Counted from the first letter of the stretch, positions 1 to 7,460 are shown. The stretch is DNA of 14,163 nt from Hippea sp964442345 (GCA_964442345.1 CAYTZD010000043.1:1-14163), one strand, 5' to 3'. The notes: a model not told the origin generated them from the sequence alone. Translations and numbers: made by a program.

Positions 1-494
1 GCTTTCTCTTTTAGAAGTCCACCTTCGACCTTTATGCCTTTATTTCTTAGGTAATCCCATGACTCTTTAAATACAGGCCCTTCATCAAAGCCTATCTCTC
101 TTGCATAAGAAGATGGTGCGCCGAATACGATTCGCTTTATGCCACTCCACAAGCATGCGCCAAGACACATAGCACACGGTTCGGACGATGAGAATAGTTC
201 AAAATAACCAATTTTGGATAAATCATAGGTATTTAATTTAGTCTGCGCAATTGAAAATGCTACTATCTCTGCGTGTAAAACGGATAATCTGTTTTGTAAA
301 ACCAAATTAACGCCACAGGATATAAGCTTACCGTTTTCTGAAAATATGGCTGCTCCAAACGGTCCGCCACCGTTTTTCATATTTATTTTTGCAAGGTTTA
401 TTACAAATTCCATCTTCTCTGTATCGTTTGAGAAGGTTTTTTGTTTACACTCTTTATTCAGCCAATCTGGAAGTTTGATTATTATCTCTCTCAT
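1..494 (-). CDS. Nucleoside deaminase, GuaD/TadA-like cytidine-deaminase fold (3' end cut off)
   Basis: This is a zinc-dependent deaminase of the cytidine/deoxycytidylate deaminase superfamily. About 164 codons are visible before the frame runs off the window at base 1. Seen: H74-A75-E76 supplies the zinc-binding His and the proton-shuttling Glu, and P106-C107-A-M-C110 gives the two zinc cysteines. A GGPFGAAIF segment lies at about 43-51, and IGFDEGP near 134-140 resembles guanine-deaminase-type members more than tRNA adenosine deaminase. The substrate cannot be fixed from sequence: guanine or another nucleobase/nucleoside is likeliest. The ATG at 492-494 is chosen because the LPDWL-containing leader is typical of this subfamily as I recall it. 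A purine-rich AGAAAGAAG lies about 6 nt upstream. The start lies inside the end of the upstream nucleotidyltransferase gene (41 bp overlap), so it is probably the last visible gene of the queE-queC-tnt operon. Confidence 0.85.
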   Translation of the reverse strand, partial: MREIIIKLPDWLNKECKQKTFSNDTEKMEFVINLAKINMKNGGGPFGAAIFSENGKLISCGVNLVLQNRLSVLHAEIVAFSIAQTKLNTYDLSKIGYFELFSSSEPCAMCLGACLWSGIKRIVFGAPSSYAREIGFDEGPVFKESWDYLRNKGIKVEGGLLKEK

Positions 495-3054
495 TTTTAT
501 ACTTCTTTCTCACATATTCTATTGCTTGAATCTTGTCTTTTATTTTACCCAAAAGCTGCATATTGAAAACATCCTGAATAATCTCAGAGAATAACTTTGA
601 AGGTTTAAATCCAAGATCTATCAAATCTTTGCCTTTTATTAGTGGTTTTCTGTGCATCAGATCTTCTAAATAGAGAAGCACCCTATCTTTGTTGTCTGAA
701 AGTACATACAAAGCCAAAACACCTTCAATTGGCATAGAAGATAAAGCGTTGTAAATCTGAAGGTTATCCACATTCTCTTTTTTTATTACACCGTTTGCCT
801 GTGGTAGTTTGTTTGTGATTTTTTTTATCTGTTCTAATGTTGACTCATCTGCTCCTATAATTTTGCAGAAACTTCCAGTTCTTCTGAATAGATATTCAAG
901 CACAATCAAAAACACCCGTTCTCTTTTGATGTCTTTATCTTTGCAAAATAGCGAACAACTTTTTACAATCTCTTCTGTCTCTTCTAAGTAATTCAAAATT
1001 CTTTCGTCAATTATAAATCTGTTATCTAAAGCCCTTATTAGCCTGTAGCTTTTTAACATCTCAAAACTTTTTCTTACATTGTTGTTATTTAATATGTGGA
1101 CTATCTCATGAAATATCCTAATTCTTTCAACCTTCTTCACAACGCCCAAATCAACGGCTGTTTTGATTAATCTATCTGTCTGTTTGCCTATCTCAAAGCC
1201 AAAGCGGGCAGCAAACCTTACAGCTCTATACATTCTTGTTGGGTCGTCTATGAAGCTTAACATGTGTAAGACCCTGATTTTTCCGTTTTTTATGTCGTTT
1301 AACCCGCCAAAAAAGTCAAGTAATTCTCCAAATTCGTCGTGAAGCTTTACGGCTAAAGCGTTTATGGTGAAGTCCCTTCTGTATAGGTCTAACTTTATTG
1401 AGCTTTTTTCGACAACCGGTAATGCGCCGGGTAAGGTGTAATACTCTTCCCTTGCCGTTGCTATATCTATCTTTAAGCCATCCGGCGTTATTATTGTGGC
1501 CGTTTTGAATCGCTCATGCGTTGCTATTTTGCATGAGTATTTTTTGGCGAACTCTTTGGCAAATACGATACCGTCGCCTTCTATAACTATATCAACATCA
1601 AGGTTCTCTTCTCCCATTATAATATCCCTAACGATACCACCAACTAAATAGCTATTGAATCCAAGTGTTTTGGAAAATGTACCTATTTCTGTAAGCCATT
1701 TTAAAACATTAGACGGAAGGATGCTTTTTATCTTTGATGATATGTTTTTAAGTTGTAATGGCTTTTCTCTGTTTATGCTTTCGGTTAAGAATTTTAGTAT
1801 GTTTGTGCGTGTTATAACACCTGTAAGCTTACCATCTTTTAGGACGGGTATAAGTCTTTGTTTCTCATCAAGCACTATCTCTTTTACGATGTTGAAGCTT
1901 GTCTCTTCATCAACGGTTTTGATCTCTGTATTCATTACAAGTTCTACCGGTTCATTCTCCATCTTGTGGAATATTGCCTTATTTATCACCTGTCTTGTTA
2001 TTATGCCTTCTGTTTTGCCTGTCTGTTTATCAACAACCACTAAAGCATTCATACCGCTTTTTGATAGTATATCATTTACTTTGGCCAATGTGTCGTCTGT
2101 GTAAACATACTTTGGTGGAAAACTCATTATATCCTTTGCCTTTATCTTCTCCATTAGCTCTAATTTTATTATTTGACTTAGTCTTTCTGTTATCTCGATT
2201 AGTGTTGCATTTTTGATTGTGGCACTTGCAGCCTGCGGGTGTCCGCCACCGCCTATCTCTTTTAGCATCTTTGAGACATCTATTTCTGGGTCGTTGGATC
2301 TGCCTATTACATAGATTGTCGTTCCCATCCTAAAGATGCAGATTGCAGCATTTGTGTTGTCTATGCTCATTATCTTTGAGACAGCAGATGCGACATTGGA
2401 TGTGTATTCATCAAGCGATGCAAACGAGAGTAAAATCTTTTTGTTGTGGATTTCATAGATCCTTTTATTTCTGATAAGCTCGTTTAAGATAATTATCTCT
2501 GTCTCTGTTAAGGCTTCTTCAAGTAAGCTTTTTACTGTTTCTAAATCTGCACCTTTCTCAAGCAAGAAGGCTGCTGCTTTTATGTCGTTTGGTGTTGTTG
2601 ATGTAAATGTCAGTCTGCCTGTGTCTGCATAGATGCCAAGCATAAACAGTGTTGCTTCTTCTTCGTCTATTTCGATGTTTTTTTCTATTATTTTCTCAAC
2701 AAGCTGTGTTGTATTTGCGCCGTAATTGACAAGATAGCTCTCATCGCACTCTAAATCGCCATCTTTATGGTGGTCATAACAGATTATTTTTACATTATTT
2801 AGCAATTGGACAAACTGCGGTTCTATGCGTTTTGATGAGTGTGTATCAACAACAATAAGCGTATCGACTTTTTCTGGTTCAAACTCTTTATCTTCCATAA
2901 ACGGATATATCAACGATTGTAAAAGAAACTGCTTCTTTGATGTGTGCTGAATCTTTGGAAAGAATATGGTTGCATCAGGGTACAGTTTTTTTGCTGCTAC
3001 ACAGCTTGCTATTGCATCAAAATCTGGGTTTTTATGTGCCGTTATAACCTTCAC
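454..3054 (-). CDS. tRNA nucleotidyltransferase (CCA- or A-adding) fused to DHH phosphoesterase and CBS pair
   Basis: This class II nucleotidyltransferase builds or repairs the 3' CCA of tRNA and carries a large N-terminal extension. Domains seen: DHH/DHHA1 phosphoesterase, residues 1-300, with H7-K-N-P-D11-x-D13, D94-H95-H96 and GGGGHP at 268-273. Next is a CBS pair at about 303-425, then the nucleotidyltransferase head with V471-G-G..R476-D477, catalytic D486-V-D488, R559-R-D-F-T-I-N-A-L-A and the base-reading loop D603-D604-P-T-R607, followed by a helical tRNA-binding tail. At 866 aa it is far longer than plain CCA enzymes (about 400 aa). The fused form is known from deep-branching bacteria such as Aquifex, where A addition and CC addition are done by separate enzymes. 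Whether this copy adds CCA or only A is not decided here. The start is GTG at 3052-3054, required to keep the HKNPD motif; it overlaps queC by 23 bp. The Shine-Dalgarno is poorly spaced, so translational coupling is likely. Confidence 0.93.
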   Translation of the reverse strand: MKVITAHKNPDFDAIASCVAAKKLYPDATIFFPKIQHTSKKQFLLQSLIYPFMEDKEFEPEKVDTLIVVDTHSSKRIEPQFVQLLNNVKIICYDHHKDGDLECDESYLVNYGANTTQLVEKIIEKNIEIDEEEATLFMLGIYADTGRLTFTSTTPNDIKAAAFLLEKGADLETVKSLLEEALTETEIIILNELIRNKRIYEIHNKKILLSFASLDEYTSNVASAVSKIMSIDNTNAAICIFRMGTTIYVIGRSNDPEIDVSKMLKEIGGGGHPQAASATIKNATLIEITERLSQIIKLELMEKIKAKDIMSFPPKYVYTDDTLAKVNDILSKSGMNALVVVDKQTGKTEGIITRQVINKAIFHKMENEPVELVMNTEIKTVDEETSFNIVKEIVLDEKQRLIPVLKDGKLTGVITRTNILKFLTESINREKPLQLKNISSKIKSILPSNVLKWLTEIGTFSKTLGFNSYLVGGIVRDIIMGEENLDVDIVIEGDGIVFAKEFAKKYSCKIATHERFKTATIITPDGLKIDIATAREEYYTLPGALPVVEKSSIKLDLYRRDFTINALAVKLHDEFGELLDFFGGLNDIKNGKIRVLHMLSFIDDPTRMYRAVRFAARFGFEIGKQTDRLIKTAVDLGVVKKVERIRIFHEIVHILNNNNVRKSFEMLKSYRLIRALDNRFIIDERILNYLEETEEIVKSCSLFCKDKDIKRERVFLIVLEYLFRRTGSFCKIIGADESTLEQIKKITNKLPQANGVIKKENVDNLQIYNALSSMPIEGVLALYVLSDNKDRVLLYLEDLMHRKPLIKGKDLIDLGFKPSKLFSEIIQDVFNMQLLGKIKDKIQAIEYVRKKYKNERDNNQTSRLAE

Positions 3055-3751
3055 GCCTTAATCTTACCAAAAAATCATCTTCTAAACCAGCTTCTTTAAA
3101 TCCTTTTGCCCTTAGAATGCACGAATCGCATTTGCCGCAGGGTATCTCTTTTCCGTTATAACAGGAATAGGAATAGGAATAATCTGCATTATGTTTTTTA
3201 CCAAAGAGAATTATCTCGGATTTTTTCATCCTTATCAATGGTGTTAAAATTTTAAATCTTTTGCCTTCGACTCCTGCCTTTGTGCCTAAATTTATTGCCT
3301 TTTCGAATGTGTTTAAAAATTCGTCTCTACAGTCTGGATAGCCTGAATAATCCAGCATATTCCAGCCGCCTATGATATTTTCTATCCCATACCTTTCAGC
3401 CATTGCTGCAGTTATAGATAGAAACACTCCGTTTCTAAATGGGACATAGGTTATGGGTATGCTGTTTTCTATCTCTTTATCGCTTCTGTTTGTTGGTACT
3501 TCTATTGATGGGTCGGTTAAAGCGCTGCCACCAATTTGCGATAAATCTATATCGAAATAGTGGGCATAAACCTTTTTGCCTTTAATCTGTTCTGCTATTT
3601 TTAGTGTTTTTTTTGAGTAATCTATCTCGATGGAGTGTCTTTGTGCATAGTAAAAGGTAATTGTGTGCACTTCGTCAAACTCATCCAATGCCCAGAATAG
3701 ACATGTGGTTGAATCAAGACCGCCAGAATAAATCACTATTGCCTTTTTCAT
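3032..3751 (-). CDS. queC: 7-cyano-7-deazaguanine (preQ0) synthase
   Basis: QueC converts 7-carboxy-7-deazaguanine to preQ0 using ATP and ammonia, a cytosolic step toward queuosine in tRNA. The 239-aa length is normal for the family. Seen: the PP-loop ATP pyrophosphatase motif S9-G-G-L-D-S14, and a C-terminal zinc site C197-x7-C205-G-x-C208-D-x-C211 followed by LRAKGF. The internal segment FRNGVFLSITAAMAERYG is also typical of QueC. The gene follows queE by only 3 nt, so the product of QueE is passed to the next enzyme from the same transcript. Its 3' end overlaps the start of the tRNA nucleotidyltransferase gene by 23 bp. An A8 run (plus-strand T8 at 3607-3614) lies within the gene, but the frame is intact across it. 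queD and folE are not in this window, and neither are the later preQ0-to-Q genes. Confidence 0.97.
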   Translation of the reverse strand: MKKAIVIYSGGLDSTTCLFWALDEFDEVHTITFYYAQRHSIEIDYSKKTLKIAEQIKGKKVYAHYFDIDLSQIGGSALTDPSIEVPTNRSDKEIENSIPITYVPFRNGVFLSITAAMAERYGIENIIGGWNMLDYSGYPDCRDEFLNTFEKAINLGTKAGVEGKRFKILTPLIRMKKSEIILFGKKHNADYSYSYSCYNGKEIPCGKCDSCILRAKGFKEAGLEDDFLVRLRREGYNGT

Positions 3752-3754
3752 TTT

Positions 3755-4390
3755 TTATACTCCTTTTCTTTCTCCGTATAGAATTTTGTGCAACTGCGGA
3801 ATAATGCGAATATTTATATCGTACTGTTTTGCTTTTTCTATGATGTTTCTTGTCTTTTCAAGGTATGAATCTAATGTGTCATTAAACCAGATAGGCTGAA
3901 GTGTTATCTCTTTTAAAGAGAGTTCTTCTGCAAGTTCTATCTCTTTTTCAAAATTTTCTTCAACCACGAATTTAAATTCAATACTGTTTGCTGACTCTTT
4001 CATTCTAAATAGAACTTCTCTGTCCAATGCGAACATTTTAGGGCTTACGACAATGTGTCTGAATAGCTTGATACTTTTTTGCGGAAAAACAGTGCCGTTT
4101 GTTTCAAGGAAATAGTTGTAATGCGGGTATCTCTTTATGAAATGTGCCATGAAGTCGTCCTGAAGTGCGGGTTCACCACCTGTGAATATTACATTTTCTG
4201 TTTTAAATTGTGCTATTTGAGAGTATATCTCATTATCCGAAAGTTCGTCTGTGCAGTTAATGGCATACTTTGTATCACAGAAATAGCAGTTTAGATTGCA
4301 TCCACACAGTCTTATGAATGCTGCCTTTAAGCCTATGAATTTGCCTTCTCCCTGAATTGAGAAGAAGATCTCGCTAACCTTTGCCTTCAT
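3755..4390 (-). CDS. queE: 7-carboxy-7-deazaguanine synthase, radical SAM
   Basis: QueE is a radical-SAM enzyme that contracts 6-carboxy-tetrahydropterin to 7-carboxy-7-deazaguanine, the step before QueC. Seen in 211 aa: the N-terminal FFSIQGEG signature (residues 9-16), the [4Fe-4S]/SAM cysteines C31-x3-C35-x2-C38 (CNLNCYFC), and the GGEPALQ SAM-binding loop at about 71-77. Length fits the family. It is the first gene of the minus-strand operon; queC begins 3 nt downstream. The ATG at 4388-4390 places SIQGEG where the family expects it, and there is no later Met near the N terminus. No Shine-Dalgarno precedes it: the 8 nt before ATG read CAGTTCCT. A promoter-like pair ends just upstream, so the mRNA may be leaderless. 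Confidence 0.96.
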   Translation of the reverse strand: MKAKVSEIFFSIQGEGKFIGLKAAFIRLCGCNLNCYFCDTKYAINCTDELSDNEIYSQIAQFKTENVIFTGGEPALQDDFMAHFIKRYPHYNYFLETNGTVFPQKSIKLFRHIVVSPKMFALDREVLFRMKESANSIEFKFVVEENFEKEIELAEELSLKEITLQPIWFNDTLDSYLEKTRNIIEKAKQYDINIRIIPQLHKILYGERKGV

Positions 4391-4398
4391 AGGAACTG

Positions 4399-4427
4399 TT
4401 TATAGAAAAAAACTAAAGCCTTTACAA
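4399..4427 (-). promoter_or_regulatory. Putative promoter of the queE-queC-tnt operon
   Basis: On the minus strand a -35-like TTGTAA (plus 4422-4427) and a -10-like TATAAA (plus 4399-4404) are separated by exactly 17 nt. The -10 is five of six to consensus, the -35 four of six. Only 8 nt separate the -10 from the queE ATG, which puts the predicted start site at or next to the start codon. The spacing and matches are seen; promoter activity and leaderless initiation are inferred. Confidence 0.5.
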
Positions 4428-4435
4428 GATATTTT

Positions 4436-4446
4436 TGTTGACAACA
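4436..4446. repeat. Dyad TGTTG-A-CAACA between divergent promoters
   Basis: An 11-nt perfect inverted repeat with a single central base (TGTTGACAACA) lies between queE and the diguanylate cyclase gene. It contains TTGACA, but no good -10 lies 17 nt downstream on the plus strand. It could be an operator for one or both divergent genes, or chance; only the symmetry is seen. Confidence 0.3.
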
Positions 4447-4453
4447 GTAGAAA

Positions 4454-4483
4454 TATACTTTAAAAAATTAAAAAATAGGAAGG
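4454..4483 (+). promoter_or_regulatory. -10 element and Shine-Dalgarno of the diguanylate cyclase gene
   Basis: TATACT (4454-4459) is five of six to the -10 consensus, and AGGAAGG (4477-4483) is a good ribosome site 14 nt before the ATG at 4498. The nearest TTGACA (4438-4443) is only 10 nt upstream of this -10, too close for a standard -35, so the promoter may be weak or need an activator. The arrangement makes the farther upstream TTG at 4435 an unlikely start, because it would lie before the transcription start. Confidence 0.5.
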
Positions 4484-4497
4484 TGTGTGTTGATAAC

Positions 4498-6387
4498 ATG
4501 CTTGAAGAGCTGAGAAAGTGGTTTTTTTCTCGAAGCATACGCTTTAAAATAATCGGTGCCTATATTGTCTCTATAGTGTTAATAGGCATAGTAGGGTATT
4601 CTTACTATATCGTTGGAAACATAAGATCCTTAAACATAGAAGCAGAAGAATACAAAGAGAAGCTAATAGACAGCCATAAAAATACAGTAAGAAGCACGGT
4701 TAATATTGCCATAAGTGGTATAGAGAAATACTATGAAGCCTTCAAAAATGGAGAATACAGTGAAGATACAGCGAAGAAAAAGGCTATAAAATTTGTAAAT
4801 TCAATCCGATACAACATAGGAAAGAATATCTCTATCTATGACTATGTGTGGATAAATACGATTGATGGCATAATGATACTTGATCCGCCAAAACCGTCTT
4901 TGAACGGTAAAAATGTTTGGGATTTGAAGGATAAGAATGGCGTATATCCCTTTAGAGAGATGACAAGGGTGATAGAAGCTCAAGGTGGTGGATTTGTTAG
5001 TTACTGCTGGCCTAAGCTTGGAGAAGATAGCAATATATGTTATCCAAAGATCTCATATGTTGGATACTTCTATCCATGGAGATGGGTTGTAGGCAGTGGT
5101 TTTTATCTTGATGATATAAATAAAACGATAGAAGCTTTTAAGAAGAGAAGAGAAAGAGAGATACTGCTTACCACACTTCATAGTATTCTTATAGGTGTAT
5201 CTATAACAATTTTAGCCACTATTGCGTTTATGTTAATTATAACGGATGTTGTAGGTCATCTAAAGAAAATGGGAGAGTTGTCCAAAAAGCTTGTTGAAGA
5301 AGAGATTTCACCAGAATTAAAACTGCCTTATAAGGGATCCGATGAACTTGGTATGCTTATTAAGAATCTAAATAGATTTGTAGATGAGAATTACAAGCTG
5401 TTTCTCTTTAAGAAGACAATTGAAGATGATATTGATGTAAATGCCGTATATAAAAGGATTTTTGATTTGATTAAGGACGAATTTGGCATAAAGCAGTTCA
5501 ATGTTTTTGAGATTAACAATAGCAAGAATGCGATGAAGCAGGTAAGTGTATATGGCAACGAAAAGATGATGTGTAAACAGGATATACTGATTGACTGCAC
5601 ACTTTGTAGGGCCACAAGAACGGCAAAGGAAGTTAATTCGTTCTTAGAAAAAGAAGTTTGTTTAAGCTTTCTCTATGGTAAAGAAAAAAACCATATCTGT
5701 ATTCCATTAATGGTTGGTGGAAGTGTTGGCGGTGTTGTTCAGCTTGTTTTTGACGAGAAACAGAAGACAAGAGATATACACTCGAAAGTCAAAAGATTAA
5801 AGATTTTCTTAAAAGAAGCAGCGCCGGTCGTTGAAGCAAAAAGACTTTTAAGTCAGCTTAAAGAATCAACGATGAGAGACCCATTAACAGGTCTTTACAA
5901 CAGAAGGTTTCTTGATGAATTCGCACAAACATTTGCAGCAGGCATAAAGAGAAGAAATACAAGTGCCGGCATTCTTATGTGTGATATAGACTTTTTCAAG
6001 CAAGTTAATGATGTGTATGGGCATAATGTTGGCGATGAAGTCCTAAAAAGCGTTGTTGGGGCTATTAAGAAATCCATCAGGGAATCCGATTTAGCTATAA
6101 GATACGGCGGAGAAGAGTTCTTAATTCTGCTTAACGATGTTGATGATGACTTGGCTTTGGATATCGCAGAACGCATAAGAAGTGAAGTTGAACAAACGGA
6201 GATTACCGTTCAAGGTAATATATTGAAGAAGACATTAAGTATAGGTGTCTCTATCTTCCCGAAAGATTCAAAGAACTTATGGCAGTGCATAAAATTCAGC
6301 GATGTTGCTATGTATAAAGCAAAGGAGAGCGGCCGCAACAGGGTTGTAAGGTTTGAACCGTCTATGTGGACGGAAGATGGTTATTGA
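4498..6387 (+). CDS. Membrane diguanylate cyclase: Cache, HAMP, GAF-like, GGDEF
   Basis: A sensor enzyme predicted to make cyclic di-GMP from two GTP. With the ATG at 4498 it is 629 aa. Seen in order: TM1 at about 17-40; a periplasmic single-Cache domain at about 96-207 with YVWINTIDG and a W-x-V-G-S-G-F end; TM2 at about 225-249; a HAMP-like linker; a GAF-like region at about 310-430; and a GGDEF domain from about 455. The domain carries DPLTGLYNRR, the active-site loop G537-G-E-E-F541, and the inhibitory I-site R528-E-S-D531 five residues upstream, so product inhibition is likely. The GAF-like region has five cysteines (C359, C367, C370, C388, C401), including a CxxC, which could bind metal, heme or a cluster or sense redox state; this is inference. 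The ligand of the Cache domain is unknown. A longer frame opens at a TTG at 4435 but precedes the likely promoter -10. The 3' end overlaps dtd tail-to-tail by 7 bp. Confidence 0.92.
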   Translation: MLEELRKWFFSRSIRFKIIGAYIVSIVLIGIVGYSYYIVGNIRSLNIEAEEYKEKLIDSHKNTVRSTVNIAISGIEKYYEAFKNGEYSEDTAKKKAIKFVNSIRYNIGKNISIYDYVWINTIDGIMILDPPKPSLNGKNVWDLKDKNGVYPFREMTRVIEAQGGGFVSYCWPKLGEDSNICYPKISYVGYFYPWRWVVGSGFYLDDINKTIEAFKKRREREILLTTLHSILIGVSITILATIAFMLIITDVVGHLKKMGELSKKLVEEEISPELKLPYKGSDELGMLIKNLNRFVDENYKLFLFKKTIEDDIDVNAVYKRIFDLIKDEFGIKQFNVFEINNSKNAMKQVSVYGNEKMMCKQDILIDCTLCRATRTAKEVNSFLEKEVCLSFLYGKEKNHICIPLMVGGSVGGVVQLVFDEKQKTRDIHSKVKRLKIFLKEAAPVVEAKRLLSQLKESTMRDPLTGLYNRRFLDEFAQTFAAGIKRRNTSAGILMCDIDFFKQVNDVYGHNVGDEVLKSVVGAIKKSIRESDLAIRYGGEEFLILLNDVDDDLALDIAERIRSEVEQTEITVQGNILKKTLSIGVSIFPKDSKNLWQCIKFSDVAMYKAKESGRNRVVRFEPSMWTEDGY

Positions 6388-6836
6388 CGGTTTGTTTTTG
6401 AATCGATGTAAATGGTAACAGGCCCGTCGTTTATTAAATGCACTTCCATGTGAGCTGCGAATATGCCTGTTTGCACTTCAACATTGTACTCTTTTGTGCA
6501 TATCTGGTTGAACTTTTCATAAAACTGTTTTGCCTTTTCTGGTTTTGCCGCATAGAAGTATGAAGGTCTGTTGCCTTTTTTTGTATCTGCTGCAAGTGTA
6601 AATTGGCTTATAACAAGAAGTTTGCCACCTATATCTTTCAATGAAAGGTTAAATTTGCCATTTTCATCTGAGAATATTCTCATATTGACTATCTTTTTTG
6701 CCATGTATTTTATATCTTCTTCTGTGTCGTCTTCGCAAACACAGAGAAGAACAAGCAATCCATTATCTATTTTGCCTGTTATTTTGCCATCAACTTCAAC
6801 ATATGCCTTCTTTACGCGTTGAATTACCGCTCTCAT
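6381..6836 (-). CDS. dtd: D-aminoacyl-tRNA deacylase
   Basis: DTD hydrolyses D-aminoacyl-tRNA (and Gly mischarged on tRNA-Ala) in the cytosol, keeping D-amino acids out of translation. The 151-aa length matches the family. Seen: the N-terminal MRAVIQRV strand, the S77-Q-F-T-L-A82 motif that holds the catalytic Thr, and N136-D-G138-P139-V-T141, the Gly-cisPro motif that enforces chirality. Its ATG overlaps the recO stop as ATGA (4 bp), with no separate Shine-Dalgarno, so it depends on recO translation. Its stop overlaps the convergent diguanylate cyclase gene by 7 bp, with no terminator visible between the two. Confidence 0.97.
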   Translation of the reverse strand: MRAVIQRVKKAYVEVDGKITGKIDNGLLVLLCVCEDDTEEDIKYMAKKIVNMRIFSDENGKFNLSLKDIGGKLLVISQFTLAADTKKGNRPSYFYAAKPEKAKQFYEKFNQICTKEYNVEVQTGIFAAHMEVHLINDGPVTIYIDSKTNRQ

Positions 6837-7405
6837 ATCTTTAACAATTTTAGGCTGTTTAGCTGTCTGCCTAAATACTCCTGCGTCTCTTTTATTAAAG
6901 TATTCTTCAAAGCGATAAGTGCTTTTCTATCGGTTGATTTTGGCAGTTTGGGCTTCTTTTCTATTATTTCCTGCAGTATCTCTATTTGATAAGGCGTGAA
7001 AATGTCTTGCTTTAGTATGCCATTTTCTTTAAGAAAGAGATACAAAAAACAGATTAAAGAAAAAAGTCCGTCCCACTCTTTGAGTCTGTTTAGACATTCT
7101 ATAAGAAGCCCAAAACAACAGTTTGCTCTGTATGATATCTCCAAAAGCAGCATGGCTACAGAAAGCTTAGAGAACGACTCCCTTATCTGTTCAAATCTGT
7201 CTATGATGTTTACTGAATCCACTACAAGGTATGGTTTGTTTGAGTTTTTTATTCTGCCTTCCACTTCCATAAGCACAAGAGTATCGATGTCTGTATGCCT
7301 GCCGTAAATTAAAAGATCTACATTGCCATCTTCTCTAATTGCTTTTACGAATAGTTTGTTGCCCATATCAACACAGTAGGTGCTGATACACTTGAACTTA
7401 AACAT
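6833..7405 (-). CDS. recO: Probable DNA repair protein RecO, short form
   Basis: A likely RecO, which loads RecA onto SSB-coated single-stranded DNA together with RecR. At 190 aa it is shorter than typical RecO (about 230-250 aa) and diverged. Seen: an N-terminal beta-rich stretch that fits an OB fold (to about residue 70), then helices starting IRESFSKLSVAMLLLEISYRAN (split here: IRESFSKLSV then AMLLLEISYRAN), and a C-terminal EYLGRQLNSLKLLK, which resembles the family's end. The zinc-finger cysteines of some RecO proteins are absent. It heads a two-gene operon with dtd (ATGA overlap) and is divergent from hldD. No Shine-Dalgarno precedes its ATG, and a -10-like element lies 5 nt upstream. 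Assignment rests on pattern resemblance, so a diverged OB-fold protein of other function is possible. Confidence 0.68.
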   Translation of the reverse strand: MFKFKCISTYCVDMGNKLFVKAIREDGNVDLLIYGRHTDIDTLVLMEVEGRIKNSNKPYLVVDSVNIIDRFEQIRESFSKLSVAMLLLEISYRANCCFGLLIECLNRLKEWDGLFSLICFLYLFLKENGILKQDIFTPYQIEILQEIIEKKPKLPKSTDRKALIALKNTLIKETQEYLGRQLNSLKLLKI

Positions 7406-7420
7406 ATCTATTTATATACT
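7392..7420 (+). promoter_or_regulatory. Putative hldD promoter
   Basis: TTGAAC (7392-7397) and TATACT (7415-7420) are separated by 17 nt on the plus strand. The -35 is four of six and the -10 five of six to consensus. The predicted start is near 7427, giving a leader of about 34 nt before the ATG at 7461. The -35 lies inside the start of recO on the other strand, so the two divergent promoters overlap and may compete for polymerase. Confidence 0.55.
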
Positions 7421-7439
7421 TTTCTTTAGCTGTAAGCAA
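7411..7439 (-). promoter_or_regulatory. Putative recO-dtd promoter
   Basis: On the minus strand TTGCTT (plus 7434-7439) and TATAAA (plus 7411-7416) are 17 nt apart. The -10 is strong and the -35 weak (three of six). The -10 ends 5 nt before the recO ATG, which implies a start site at the ATG itself and a leaderless message. The -10 region overlaps that of the divergent hldD promoter. Confidence 0.4.
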
Positions 7440-7460
7440 AAAATTTTAGTGGGGGATGCA

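Noticed and set aside
1655..2216. Plus-strand open frames opposite the tRNA nucleotidyltransferase gene
   Set aside because: Their translations are low-complexity hydrophobic antisense of a well-recognised coding region.
3607..3614. A8 run (T8 on plus strand) inside queC as a possible second slippage site
   Set aside because: The queC frame is intact across it and both domains are in one frame, so nothing needs explaining.
4435..4497. Upstream TTG start adding 21 residues to the diguanylate cyclase
   Set aside because: It lies before the likely -10 (4454-4459) and has no ribosome site; AGGAAGG at 4477-4483 serves the ATG at 4498.
7380..7460. 27-residue N-terminal extension of HldD
   Set aside because: It precedes the inferred promoter and the Rossmann motif normally starts within the first residues, as with the ATG at 7461.
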